64,000 bases of DNA from assembly GCA_020796225.1 (NCBI GenBank), contig CM036755.1, forward strand, positions 18,107,317 through 18,171,316. The letters are read 5' to 3'. Source of the stretch: Arion vulgaris (lineage: Eukaryota; Mollusca; Gastropoda; Stylommatophora; Arionidae). A program made the translations under genes and the position numbers. Every line of letters starts with the position of its first letter. The first letter of the stretch is position 1. The notes under the pieces were generated by a model. That model saw only the letters and a program-made list of their open reading frames with translations, did not search any database and had not been told where the DNA came from. This document shows positions 40,351-50,309 of this stretch, in pieces.

Positions 40351-40935
40351 AATTTATTGATAGGACCATCACCCAGGGCCGTGCTGGGCTATGATGCAGA
40401 GAGGCGACTGCATCAGGCGGCGCCGTAAAGGAAGGAAGGAGGGGGCATAAGCAGCAAAATCACAATTGCAGGTTATTTTAAAGAAAAAACATTTAAAGGG
40501 CGACATTTCGAAGACATTCCTCATAATGAGAAAATATACCGCACGGTCCTGCCATCACCAATGCACTTTAGTGAATAACCATGTGTGCTCCGATATCTCT
40601 TTCTTACACAGTAAGATATCAGCTGCAGTGCACGAACTCCGAGACACCGGCCTTGATGTCATTTTCAAGATGGTCAATGTTTTTGTAGGAGTTTTATTGT
40701 ATTTTTTTCGAATGTGTTTTCCCTGACAGTGACTTTACAGCTTAATTTAATCCATTTTCGACTACCAATAGTTTTTTTTACGTGATTCTTGAAAATAGCA
40801 CCCACGTTTAATCGTCCATCTCCGATATAAACTCGATATCTCCTACATTTATATCAGGAATCGCTGAGTAATTATCTCGATAGCTGTACGGGGAACGAAA
40901 CGAGTACCTTTGGAGCGAGCACTTGACCACCACGT
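40351..40935 (-). mobile_element. SINE-B copy split by a hAT MITE
   Basis: Tail TTTATTGATAGGACCATCACC at the left, then the MITE 40374-40551. The body follows: CACCAATGCACTTTAGTG, CTGCAGTGCACGAACTCCG, CATTTATATCAGGAATCGC. The tRNA-like head is at the right (GTACCTTTGGAGCGAGC; CACCACGTCATGG). Confidence 0.8.
40374..40551. mobile_element. 178-bp hAT MITE, perfect 8-bp TSD
   Basis: Ends CAGGGCCGTG and CACGGTCCTG, flanked by CCATCACC (40366-40373 and 40552-40559). Removing it restores the SINE-B sequence seen at 30636. A reverse-oriented sister is at 41506-41671. Confidence 0.9.
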
Positions 40936-41345
40936 CATGGAGACCCTACTACTATAAAATGTATTATGTCCGACTCTCAGTCAACGCCACAGAAAGTCGA
41001 AAACGTCCGTGTTCATTATGGGTGGATGTGGTCTATCCAGACTTTCAACCGTCTCGTGTCTTACATGGATCTAATATTCTGGACATGCGGGTGTTTGCAG
41101 TAATAAAAGAACAGACACACTTGCATAAATAGAGCGCGCACACACAAATATTCTGTTGTGTTGGAACGCGGTTGACGTAATTACCGAGGACCACGGTTGG
41201 AGATTGGTAAATGGAACATACTATAGTTGCTTAGCGACCGCCTGTTGGATGAGTACACAACAATTGATGACGCAACTATACTGCGATTTAATGAATATGG
41301 AATCCAGTTCTGTGTGAGTAGGACAGAGCATATGTGAGATCAGTC
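40936..41345 (+). mobile_element. LINE RNase H remnant (right part)
   Basis: TCCGACTCTCAGTCAACGCC corresponds to VSDSQSM, and GATCTAATATTCTGGACATG to WIYCPGH, in the 46833 copy. The DCLLDE-type tail is at 41240-41290. Heavily mutated. Confidence 0.6.
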
Positions 41346-41505
41346 CTACTATACTGTATGGATCAAAGACATGGACAACAAGTACATAGAAAGTCACATA
41401 AGAGGCGTTGATGGAAGTTGTCTCAGAATAATTCTCCAAATTCGTTGTGATCAGAGAATACAAAATATTGAGATCACCCGACGCACAAACATCAACAATA
41501 TCAGC

Positions 41506-41671
41506 CAGGGCAGTGCGGTATATTTTCTCAGTATGATGCAAATCTTCGAAATGTCGCCCCTGAAATGTTTTTTTCTTTAAAATAGCTTGTGCAATTTCGC
41601 TGCTTATGCCGCCCCTTTACAGTACCGCCTGATGCGGCCACCTCTGTGTATCATAGCACGGCCCGGCCCGG
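41506..41671. mobile_element. hAT MITE, sister copy, 7/8 TSD
   Basis: About 166 bp, reverse complement of 40374-40551 with divergence. Ends CAGGGCAGTGCG and GCACGGCCCGG. Flanked by ATATCAGC (41498-41505) and ATATCAAC (41672-41679), an 8-bp duplication with one mismatch. Confidence 0.85.
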
Positions 41672-41689
41672 ATATCAACGAGGAAATAA

Positions 41690-42120
41690 CATGGCGGATA
41701 TGGAAGTAGTTGGAACATACATTCAGAATACAGAAGATCATATACCGACATCTAAAAATGGACCTAAATTCGAAGGTTTTTACAAAATAGGTTTTTAAGA
41801 TCAGACACCCACATGTGGCTCTGTAATAGAATCCGGGAGCAAGAAAGGTAGGGGACGACCTAGAGACGAACTGTAGACAGAGAAAAGGCGGGAAAGACCT
41901 GGAATGAATGAATCTGACTTGATCAAGACATTTCTGGTTTGAGGAATTTTGTTGATGTCTTATGCTTCAAGGGGAGTTATGAGAAGAAGGACATCGGACA
42001 AGATGAATATATTTTAAAAAGATCAGTGATCCACAAGAACATTCAGCCTGTATACCCTCTGCTGTGGGAGACTGGGCACCTATGTGACTTCTTGAAGTGC
42101 TATCGTGATGATTCAATCTT
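41690..42120 (+). mobile_element. LINE C-terminal and RNase H-tail remnants
   Basis: First a basic segment (AAGGTAGGGGACGACCTAGA; GR-rich, as at LINE ORF2 ends). Then from about 41935 a decayed RNase H-LINE tail (CTGTGGGAGACTGGGCACC, cf. 47300). Confidence 0.5.
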
Positions 42121-42129
42121 CTTCTTCTT

Positions 42130-42440
42130 TCTTTTGTCGTCACACAGTTACCAGGCTGTTGCTCAATGTCATGGTTTTCTGTTTTTGTTTTTCGCTGCTC
42201 TAGTGGCTTGGAGGATAGTTATTTTTGATCTTTGACAGGGTTCTGCTATGCCATCTATCCATCGTTTTCGTGGTCTTCCTGTCGCATTCTTTCCTGATGT
42301 TCTGCTGTAGTAGACTGTAGGCAGTGGAGCGTGGTTGCATTCTTATTAAATGGCTGAACCACTTCATTCTTTGTTTCTCAATGTCATTCATACAAGGTTC
42401 TGTGCCAACTTTCCTTCTTATGCTGATGTTGTTTACTCTG
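42130..42440 (-). mobile_element. LINE ORF2 C-terminal remnant
   Basis: The minus strand has DIEKQRMKWFSHLIRMQP, the single-copy version of the motif tripled at 5195-5645. Confidence 0.7.
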
Positions 42441-42609
42441 TATTTTTTGGTGTTGTTGGTAACTTTTCATTGGCATCACACTTCGCATGTAGTTATTTTT
42501 TGCAACTGTTCTTTGCTCATTGTCCATGTTTGGCTCTGGTAACAGAGCCTATCAGAGTAGGCATGAAAATGCTATTGATTCAATAACTTCAATTTTCATC
42601 AGTTATATG
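42441..42609. other. Unassigned spacer
   Basis: Nothing recognised. Confidence 0.3.
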
Positions 42610-43270
42610 ATGACTATTATCATAGCACTCCGGACATATTCATAGGGGGTCCAATTTCTGCCTCAACAAATATAGCAGTGCCCAGCAGTCCAACGCCCCG
42701 GTTCGATGATGATTAATCAATCTTATTGTATATTTGTTATGTCTTTCTTTTCAGGATGTACCAATATCTACACCCATCTCTCTCAATCTGGTCAGCTAGT
42801 GAGGCTCACAAACCTGAAACTTCTCTGTTTGGAAAGACTCTCTCAATCTGATCAGCTAGTGAGGCTCACAAACCTGAAACTTCTCTGTTTGGAAAGACTC
42901 TCTCAATCTGATCAGCTAGTGAGGCTCACAAACCTGAAACTTCTCTGTTTGGAAAGACTCTCTCAATCTGATCAGCTAGTGAACTCACAAACCTGAAACT
43001 TCTCTGTTTGGAAAGACTCTCTCAATCTGATCAGCTAGTGAGGCCCACAAACCTGAAACTTCTCTGTTTGGAAAGACTCTCTCAATCTGATCAGCTAGTG
43101 AGGCTCACAAACCTGAAACTTCTCTGTTTGGAAAGACTCTCTCAATCTGATCAGCTAGTGAGGCTCACAAACCTGAAACTTCTCTGTTTGGAAAGACTCT
43201 CTCAATGCGTTAAGAATGTCATTTCGGTCCATGGCAGCTCTCTCTGATATTGTAGTCACGGCAACCAATC
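42610..43270 (-). mobile_element. LINE RNase H-family remnant with 7x 60-bp expansion
   Basis: Minus strand, in element order: first a region matching MDRNDIL (43200-43240). Then seven 60-bp units (about 42781-43200), each the 20-codon equivalent of RESFRTEEFQGCESH plus LTRL in the 37506 copy. Then the normal continuation. Units are nearly identical, so the expansion is recent. Confidence 0.85.
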
Positions 43271-43409
43271 TATCAGCTTGTTTATTACCCCTGACTCCTC
43301 TGTAGTAGTCTGTATCCTGTTTGGGAGGATGAGGGCACGATAAGAGCTCAAGATAGAAGAGACATAGATGTACAACGCTATAAGGGCAGATCTCACTGTC
43401 TATCTATTC
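43271..43409. other. Unassigned spacer
   Basis: Nothing recognised. Confidence 0.3.
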
Positions 43410-43690
43410 TCTATCCCAGTTTTTCTTTCGGGGCCAGGTGGAAAAGAAGCTCATGGAGCGGACCTTGTTATGTGTTTTGTACAAGGCAGAATTTAGTGTC
43501 TAGGATATTCTGTCCATCCATCATTTACGTGGTCGTCCTCTGGGTCTGTTCCGTTGTATCCAAGTGCTAGTGATTTTTGTAGAAGAACTCACTGTAGCAT
43601 ATCGGCCAATGCCCATGACCACTGAGTCACTCGTATGTGTCGATTCCTCCCTGCCAATAATGGCTGAAACATTCCGTTTCTGAGGACATT
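43410..43690 (-). mobile_element. Decayed LINE remnant
   Basis: The minus strand has a basic TQRTTT-like segment and FCLVQNT, resembling the ends of LINE ORF2. Weakly supported. Confidence 0.4.
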
Positions 43691-44165
43691 TTTCTAGTTT
43701 GTTCTCTAGACAGTTGCAGTCCCCTGCTGACGAGATCTGTCTTCCCGGGTTTGTTTGGAGTCGTCATGCTCTAGATAACTTCAGTTTTCTGTCGCCGGGC
43801 TCACCAACCCAGGCTTTTATGCAGGGTTTGCTCACTGAACAAATAGTTAATCCCATATACTTAAGGGAAAGTGTTATAGAAGTAGAATCCAAGAAAAGAA
43901 AAAGGATGTCCTCCTCAAGGAAGAGAGAGGACGACTGCTATTTGTCCCATAGCTGGGGGGATAGGTTGGTTGCAGCTAGAGCATTTACCACAAGCCGGTG
44001 GGTTCAGCCCTGTCACCTTATGAGGCCCCATCCTGCTTCCTGCCTTTTGGTCTCGCCTTTCACATTCAGTCCCGTTCGGCTTGGTTAAACCTGCTAGAGT
44101 TAGACTCCCGCCGACATAGCCTGAAGGATCATAAAGACACACAAACACTCCAACCATGATAAGTT
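43691..44165 (+). mobile_element. Possible tRNA-derived SINE
   Basis: GTTGCAGCTAGAGCATT and GGTGGGTTCAGCCCTG at 43969-44015 are spaced like A and B boxes. The ORFs here (plus 43699-44088, minus 43915-44157) have no recognisable domain. Single copy in the window. Confidence 0.35.
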
Positions 44166-44324
44166 AAGCTACTGTGGAGGAACTGAACCATATCTATATC
44201 CTAGTCTATGACCTAATCTATACTATTTTCCCAATCACAACTCACACACTACAGCAGAACTAGTTTCAGTAACATTGCAAGTAAATGCTAGCTACATCCG
44301 TTACTTTGTGCTGGAATGATCAAT

Positions 44325-44450
44325 AAATAAAAAAGCAACAAGTATTAGGGGCTTCAGAAAAAATAAACAATTACTAAAAACCGGGGTTGAACAACAAAAT
44401 CTTATTTCTTAAGGCACCCATTGGCTAACCCTACAATAATCATCACCAGG
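44325..44450 (-). mobile_element. SINE-E copy
   Basis: AGTATTAGGGGCTTCAGAAA ... CCATTGGCTAACCCTACAA is colinear with 49060-49190. Confidence 0.6.
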
Positions 44451-45025
44451 TGCCGGTTGACGTAGGCGACCATGGGTCTCCACAAATCGTTGGTGTTTGC
44501 TATGATCTGAGATGTTGATGCTCTTCCATGCCATGAAGTCAGGCTATATACAATTTTCTCTCTCTCTGTCTCGTCTACCCTCGATTTTACCGGTTGTTAC
44601 AATGTGTTCTAAGCTCCTTCTATCCATGTCTTGAAATGATGACTGCTTCTTTCTTATATTGATGATAAGCTTTCTCTTTGTCTTGATCTCATTCAACATC
44701 TCAACATTAGACATTAGCAGTCATGGTTCTCATCATTTCTGTAAATCACATCTCTGTGGCTTCAATTTTCAATCTGTTTGTTTATTGTCCATGACTCACA
44801 TCCATATGTCAGTATTGGTTCTATGTAGCACTGTATAACTAATTCTAATCTCAATTGTCTATATGTTTGTTTATTGTCCATGACTCACATCCATATGTCA
44901 GTATTGGTTCTATGTAGCATGTATAACTAATTCTATCTCAATTGTCTATCATGTTTGTTTATTGTCCATGACTCACATCCATGTCAGTATTGGTTCTATG
45001 TAGCATTGTATAACTCTCATTCTGA
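44451..45025 (-). mobile_element. LINE ORF2 remnant with 3x tandem segment
   Basis: Minus-strand LINE end (shared with 58795-59060: TCACAATGTGTTCTAAGC-type and GATTTTACCGG-type phrases). In 44770-45010 the segment TTGTCCATGACTCACATCCA, then CAGTATTGGTTCTATGTAGC, is repeated three times at about 90 bp. On the minus strand this encodes the LINE motif (L)TYGxESWT/VMDNKQ. Confidence 0.7.
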
Positions 45026-45029
45026 TCTC

Positions 45030-45135
45030 AATTGACACTACAAGACAGGCACTTTTAAGAACACTACCAGTTAGCCTTTATTTGTGGTTCGAATCCGGTA
45101 TTAGAGAATTTGTTTGCTCGGAAGCCCTAACACTT
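45030..45135 (+). mobile_element. SINE-E fragment with B-box
   Basis: TTTTAAGAACACTACCAGTTAG then GTGGTTCGAATCCGGTA, a near-perfect pol III B-box. Colinear with the reverse of part of 49060-49190. Confidence 0.55.
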
Positions 45136-45299
45136 CTACACTGTTTATTTCTTGATCATATTCATTGCTTCATGTGGCTTTCACGTATGTTCTTAAAACT
45201 CCTTATTCTCATGTGTGCTACAATAGATTGTTTAGTGAAAAATGTTTAGTGAAAAATTAACCAAAGAAGTAGAGTTCTTTCACATTGGAAGTCTAAGTT
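45136..45299. other. Unassigned spacer
   Basis: Nothing recognised. Confidence 0.3.
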
Positions 45300-45645
45300 A
45301 TGTGGAAACACATCATCAATCATCTTCTTTTTTCAACTCTCAACGGAGCACAGATCTTCAACACACTTCTTCCAGCTCTTCCTCTCTCTTGCCATCCCTT
45401 CCAATTCTTTCCATGTTTTACCTACTTCTTTTATATCAGTCTCCAGGTATGTCTAGGCCTTCCCCTACTCCTCTTTTCCTACAGGTTCCAAAACAGTGCC
45501 TGTCTTGCAATGTATGGCCTATCCATCGCCAGCGTCTCTTCCTGAGCTCTTTCTCCACTGGTATCTGCTTAGTTCTTTCTCCGAGTTCCTCGTTCGTAAT
45601 CTTATCATACCATCTCAGTCCCTCTATTCTACATAAAATCAACCA
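45300..45645 (-). mobile_element. LINE ORF2 C-terminal remnant
   Basis: The minus strand encodes [20 protein letters not shown], then [12 protein letters not shown], the region found at 59400 in the long LINE. Downstream GR-rich and W-rich residues continue to about 45310. Confidence 0.8.
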
Positions 45646-45770
45646 TCTTATCAAACATTTCAATAAACATAAACGTCCAAACAAACATAAAACGTCCCAA
45701 TAAACATAAACGTCCCATCAAACATAAAACGTCCCATCAAACATAAAACGCCCCATCAAACAAAAAAATA
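45646..45770. repeat. ~19-bp minisatellite
   Basis: About six copies of AAACATAAAACGTCCCATC, with AAT and CAA variants. Confidence 0.8.
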
Positions 45771-45888
45771 CAAAGATGAACAAAGTTTAGATATTTTATT
45801 TCAATCACATTTCAATACTGTTTGTTGATTGATGACAATCTGCCCACTTGACAGAAAGTCAGCAAACTCTTCAATCATTAGAATATTA

Positions 45889-46631
45889 CATGGTGTTCAA
45901 GATAAAAGCAGCCCCATTAAGTTGCCAGGTATGCACTGTATTTCGTCTATTTACTATTTAAACTGGTTCTAACTTAGTTAGTTAGTTTGTTCCTTTCATG
46001 CCAAAGGCGGCACATAGGGCAGAGGTTTTAGAGCTCCTTGTGATGCGGTTTGTTGCTTGCAGTTGGAGATCTTGTATAGTTTTACATCCCAATAGTTTAC
46101 TTTCTTGTAGGATTGTTCTTCAAAGAGTGGTCTTAGGTCTTCCCCGTTTTCTTTTCCCAACTGGTGACCAAATAAGGACTTGTCGATTTAGTCTTTTTTC
46201 GTCTGATTTTGGTTCTGATTAGCTCGCCCTTTATCACATTTGTTTACGCCCCTTCCCACACCATAATTACACAAAATCACAAAAAGTATCACTCACTTGA
46301 TCTATACTACATCATAATTGAACATTCTCATTTTCATAAACATATGCCAGATTGAGATATTTTAGACATATAAAAAGACATGAAGGGCTGAGAAGACCAT
46401 CATGGAAGGAGGCATACCGGCAAAGAGTAGAAGAGGAAGACCACGGAGAAGATGGATTCAGGATGTAACTGATGGTTTGAACATGACGACTGCAGAGGCG
46501 GGACATTTGGCTTATGAGAGAGAGAAATTCCAGAGGACGTTGGAGTGGCAAAGTTCTGCTCAGGACAAACTATTCGATGATGGTGCCAGATTGGTTCCCT
46601 TGACGGGGCTGCTTTTATCTTAAACACCCTG
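45889..46631. mobile_element. TA-flanked MITE (family of 24646) with LINE insertions
   Basis: Ends CATGGTGTTCAAGATAAAAG and its inverse (CTTTTATCTTAAACACCCTG), flanked by TA (45887-45888 and 46632-46633). The interior aligns with the reverse complement of 24646-24914 but is split twice. A minus-strand LINE piece at about 45985-46225 has a GKRKRGRPKTTL motif. A plus-strand LINE piece lies at 46355-46584. Confidence 0.8.
46355..46584 (+). mobile_element. 5'-truncated LINE end, 9-bp TSD
   Basis: A 230-bp fragment flanked by GCCAGATTG (46346-46354 and 46585-46593). It encodes RRGRPRRRWIQDVTDGLNMT and ends near GATGATGGT. Inserted into the MITE at 45889-46631. Confidence 0.85.
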
Positions 46632-46633
46632 TA

Positions 46634-46785
46634 GAATTATTGTCACAAAGCATATTGTCAAGTTGATAACCCTGATAATAAATTAGTCATAGTGTGGCAA
46701 GTGTTCTGGGTTCGAATATGTTTCTGTGTTTTGTGTGTGTGAACAACTTCAAGAAAGAAACTGAATTTCCTATGTAGAACATGGG
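46634..46785. other. Unassigned spacer
   Basis: Nothing recognised. Confidence 0.3.
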
Positions 46786-47345
46786 AATATGTTGCAGAGC
46801 AAAGTGGAGCATACAGGACAACTACTTCTAGTATGAGGATGGAGGTTGAGGCCGTTACTGCTGCCCTCCATTGGTTATCTGGGACTTCATTTACTGGGGC
46901 TGTTGTTGTATCTGACTCTCAGTCGATGCTTCACAAGATCCAGAAGGGCAGGTTTCGGTATGAGTGGATGTCTATAGAAGTTTCTAACCTCCAGAGGCTT
47001 ACATGGATATACTGTCCTGGGCATGTGGTTGTTTGCGGTAATGAGAGAGCGGACAAGCTTGCATCAACAGCATTGATTGTTGGGGAGATGAAGATGAATA
47101 AAGGGGATGTTCTTTGGTCTCTTCACGACTGTCTGTTGGATGAAGACACTAAAATAGATGTTAAATCGTTCCACCAATTTAAGCAGTTTGGAGTTATCCG
47201 TTGTACGGGTAGAACTGAATGCCTGAGGGGCAGAGTGTGGAGTGTGTTTAACCAGCAAGCCACAGGAACCATCAGTATGCATACTCTTCAATATCTGTGT
47301 GGGGGGAGACTAAGCACCTATGGGTCTGCCCGGAGTGCATCTGAG
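46786..47345 (+). pseudogene. LINE RNase H domain and tail, best copy
   Basis: Open from 46833 to 47399: EVEAVTAALHWLSG (Glu), VVVSDSQSMLHKIQ (Asp), WIYCPGHVVVCGNERADKLA (His/Asp loop), then HDCLLDEDTKIDV and CLRGRVWSVFNQQATGTISM. The first catalytic Asp (TDGS) is missing because the copy is 5'-truncated. From about 47345 the frame runs into unrelated GC-rich sequence. Confidence 0.85.
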
Positions 47346-48595
47346 GGGTCAAAGGCACAAGAAAACAACGGCGTGCCAAGACTAGCGAACTGGCGCTAAT
47401 TCCCTGCCCTCACCTCCACGTGGTGACCCTGGTAACAGACGGTAGTTCCAGTCTGGCTAAGAGGGCAGGTGCCGTGGGAGATCTACTCTGGGGCAAGTAG
47501 AGATGCAAAGGTAGTCACGCTAGATGGGATCCGCTCGCAACACAGACGAGCGAACTCCCAGAGTGACTATTAATATTCGTCTCTCCCTGCCGATGGGAAA
47601 AGCTGGAAGGATAAATGTGGAACCGCGTGGGGCGAAACTCTGAGCCCTCTCTCTTGAGCCGATGAGTATGCTGGGAGTTGAGTTGAACTGCACGAGGGCC
47701 CACATAGGGCGAAACTCGGGCCCATCTCACTATCTCAGGAATGGAGGCACGATTTAAAACCATCGAAGAGATGTTGACCTACGCGGGGCGAAATTCGTAG
47801 CCTGTGCATGCTCTCTCTTGAGCCTGTCTCTGAGCTGAAAAGTATGCTGGGAGTTGAGTTGAACTGCATGTGGGCCCACATAGGGCGAAACTCGGGCCCC
47901 TATCACGGGGATGGGGGCACGATTATAAGCCCCAGAATCAGACGACCCAGACAAACGTTAGCACAGCGAAAACTGATGGTGACGATAAGGCAGGCACCAT
48001 CGCAAAGTGAACATGCACGCTGGCGATGCAAGAGTGTGCCCGCCTATGGGCAGGTGAGCATGGCACAGCATGTAAGGTAGGCACGGAAGGCATTGATGCG
48101 GCCATGTTCAGAGTGAGCCCACCAGGTGGGCAGACAAGCATGGCACGGCATGCAAGGTAGGTGCAGGCTTGCGCAGGCAAGAGGGTGTGTGGACCACCCG
48201 AATGTGCAGAACAACTGGAAAGCCCAGCAGAGGTAAAACCAGAGCGCGTTTTCGCTTGCAGGGAACTACTGCTGCCTTGTAGTTTGATTGGGGACAATCA
48301 AAGGCTAGCAGAGCAAACTGTACACAAAACTGGACGGTAGGCAAACCAAGCAGTCTATTAAAAAGATGGGTATAGCTGGACAGATGCGCTCATCAGCCGG
48401 AGAGCAGGTCGTCTACGGGTCACTGCCCTGAAAAAATAGCAACCTGCTGCCTTGTCGTTTTGGCTGGGGAAGCAAAGGCTAATGGAAGCGGACCTAGTAA
48501 ACCTGGTTGAAATCGAACACACGCCGAAGGATGAAAAGCACCTGAGCTCCAACAGGTACTGAAGATTGTGCACATACATCCGTTCTTGATATTTG
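47346..48595 (+). mobile_element. GC-rich region resembling a LINE 5' UTR
   Basis: Noticeably GC-richer than its surroundings, with internal repeats. A segment with CTGGGAGTTGAGTTGAACTG and CACATAGGGCGAAACTCGGG occurs twice (47668-47725, 47840-47900). A segment with GCATGGCAC(A/G)GCATG occurs twice (48056, 48137). CTGCTGCCTTGT(A/C)GTTT occurs twice (48269, 48448). It ends ACACGCCGAAGGATGAAAAG then CACCTGAGCTCC. I associate that phrasing with leaders of APE-type LINEs, just upstream of the endonuclease ORF. The endonuclease itself is absent. Confidence 0.4.
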
Positions 48596-48639
48596 GCTCT
48601 TATATATCACAATAGAATGATAAAGCGGTCTAAGAACAT

Positions 48640-48642
48640 TCG

Positions 48643-48684
<42 letters not shown>

Positions 48685-48690
48685 AGATTT
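48640..48690. repeat. (GA)n microsatellite
   Basis: About 20 GA repeats. Confidence 0.95.
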
Positions 48691-48814
48691 ATTTTCTAAC
48701 TTAGCAGATGCCTTCTCTTCTTTTTCTTTGTTCTTATCAACCAAGTTAATAAATCTTTGTGTGGTTTGCAAAGAGAAAGTGAATATGTTGTTCCTTAGTT
48801 TATAGGCTCTAGGG

Positions 48815-48930
48815 AATAAGGCATTAAATCAGTTTGCTGTCAAAGATAGCAGAATTAGTTCTACAGTGGACAGTGTAGCATCCCAGGAAATGAAAAGGCT
48901 GACAGACTTGCAAGGGCAGGAGGAGACTAA
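48815..48930 (+). mobile_element. LINE RNase H fragment
   Basis: With frameshifts it reads ELVLQWT, then NEKADRLARAG, the terminal RNase H motif. Confidence 0.6.
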
Positions 48931-49022
48931 CATAACCACACACACCACACACCACACAACAACACCACCACACAACAACCACACCAAAAAACACCAAACA
49001 ACACACACACACCAACACAACA
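48931..49022. repeat. CA/ACAACC-rich simple repeat
   Basis: Imperfect CACAACACCACC tract following the RNase H fragment. Confidence 0.85.
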
Positions 49023-49059
49023 ACAGAGTCTTAGCAATGAATATGGTCAATGAATAGAC

Positions 49060-49200
49060 AGTGAACAAGTATTAGGGCCTTCCAGAAAAAAAACAAATTA
49101 TCAAACACAGGATTCGAACCATAAACCATTTTATGCCACCATTTGCCTAGCCCTACAGACGAGCTGTTTAAGAACACAACCAGTTAGCTCTTCTAATTTT
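49060..49200 (-). mobile_element. SINE-E copy with B-box
   Basis: The minus strand has GGGCTAGGCAAATGGTGGC (A-box-like) and TATGGTTCGAATCCTG (B-box-like). Sisters at 44325 and 45030. Confidence 0.65.
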
Positions 49201-49249
49201 ATTTCTGTACATAGTTTTTTTGGGACTAGAAGAGAGGTCAAAGGGTGAA

Positions 49250-49685
49250 GGATTGACTTCATTACATGGGGTATCCATCAAATGAGCTCAGTCCTCCTTG
49301 CGACACTTGGCAAATAGTAATCACCTGCTGAAAAGTGATTTGGTTCCCCAAAGTCCTGAAAGTTCTGTAGCTCCGGCCACAATCTTAGGATCTCAAGAAA
49401 AATACAGTGCAGTTTCAGAGCACATAGTAAATATGTGAATAACTTAGCCATAGAAACCCCTTTCCGTGTACAGTCTGTCTTTACTTCTTGTATAATACAG
49501 CTTTTTTGGACGGTGTAGAACAAAGGGGACTTGAGCATGAGGAATTTAATGGCCGCATTGCTAGTACAGTCATTGTGATACTGTTTAGTTTCAAAATTTT
49601 TCTTTATGGCCACAGAGAAAAATAACTTCTTGACCATACCGGGGATCGAATCCAGGTCTCCTGAATGGGAACCAGTGATCTAATC
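49250..49685 (-). mobile_element. SINE-C/D composite
   Basis: The SINE-C-like body (GTAGCTCCGGCCACAATCTT; GGATCTCAAGAAAAATACAG) is followed by a tRNA-like head. On the minus strand the head reads GGTTCCCATTCAGGAGACC and TGGATTCGATCCCCGG. The head continues after the MITE at 50056. Confidence 0.6.
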
Positions 49686-50055
49686 CAGTGGTTCCTAAAT
49701 TTTCAATGCCGGACCCCTTTTAAATACATTTTTTGCCAGGAGTCTCAAAAGTTTCTATATATGAAAATGGACAGGAATGAATTATCTGTGTGTTACAATA
49801 GTAAATAATGTTCTCAGACTGCGGGAAATTTCAAATGATCTTTCATTTTGTCCTGTCAGACATTTATACTCGATCTAGTCCGTGTCCTTTGATTTCGCAG
49901 CGAAACTAGTTTACCACTGTTTTTATACATATTTTTAAAATTTATTTTTCTGTTTGAAATGCCAAAGATGATCATAATTTTTCTTCAAGTGCTTGAGGAC
50001 CCCTGCAGTACTTTGCGATTCCCTTGGGTCCACGGACCCCAGTTTGGAAACGCTG
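49686..50055. mobile_element. hAT MITE, 370 bp, 7/8 TSD
   Basis: Left end CAGTGGTTCCTAAATTTTC; right end inward CAGCGTTTCCAAACTGGGG. Flanks ATCTAATC (49678-49685) and CTCTAATC (50056-50063). Interior GGACCCC and GGGTCCACGGACCCC are subterminal. It is inserted in the tRNA-like head of a SINE. Confidence 0.85.
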
Positions 50056-50063
50056 CTCTAATC

Positions 50064-50309
50064 CATTCAACCAGATACTCCTCTTCCTTGTATTAACTAT
50101 ACAATAACTCCTGAGAATAATGACTCATGAAAATATATTCAGATAAAACTCTCTTCTTATAAATATTATCTTCAGGTATCATACAAGTAAATGTCATGGA
50201 TTTCATAGTTATAGTATAGACAGCAATAGTACAACAAGATGTACATGACTCAATTGTCAACAGTTCATTTGAGGTTATAAAAACGTTAAAAGTTTATACC
50301 ATTTTATAG
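50064..50309. other. Unassigned spacer
   Basis: It includes the end of the interrupted SINE head. The remainder is AT-rich without features. Confidence 0.35.

Noticed and set aside
46833..47399. 188-codon ORF as a host RNase H gene
   Set aside because: It lacks the first catalytic Asp, and the downstream tail is shared with at least five other dispersed copies, so it is a LINE fragment.
48866..49057. His/Thr-rich small protein
   Set aside because: It is the translation of a CA-rich simple repeat joined to an RNase H scrap.
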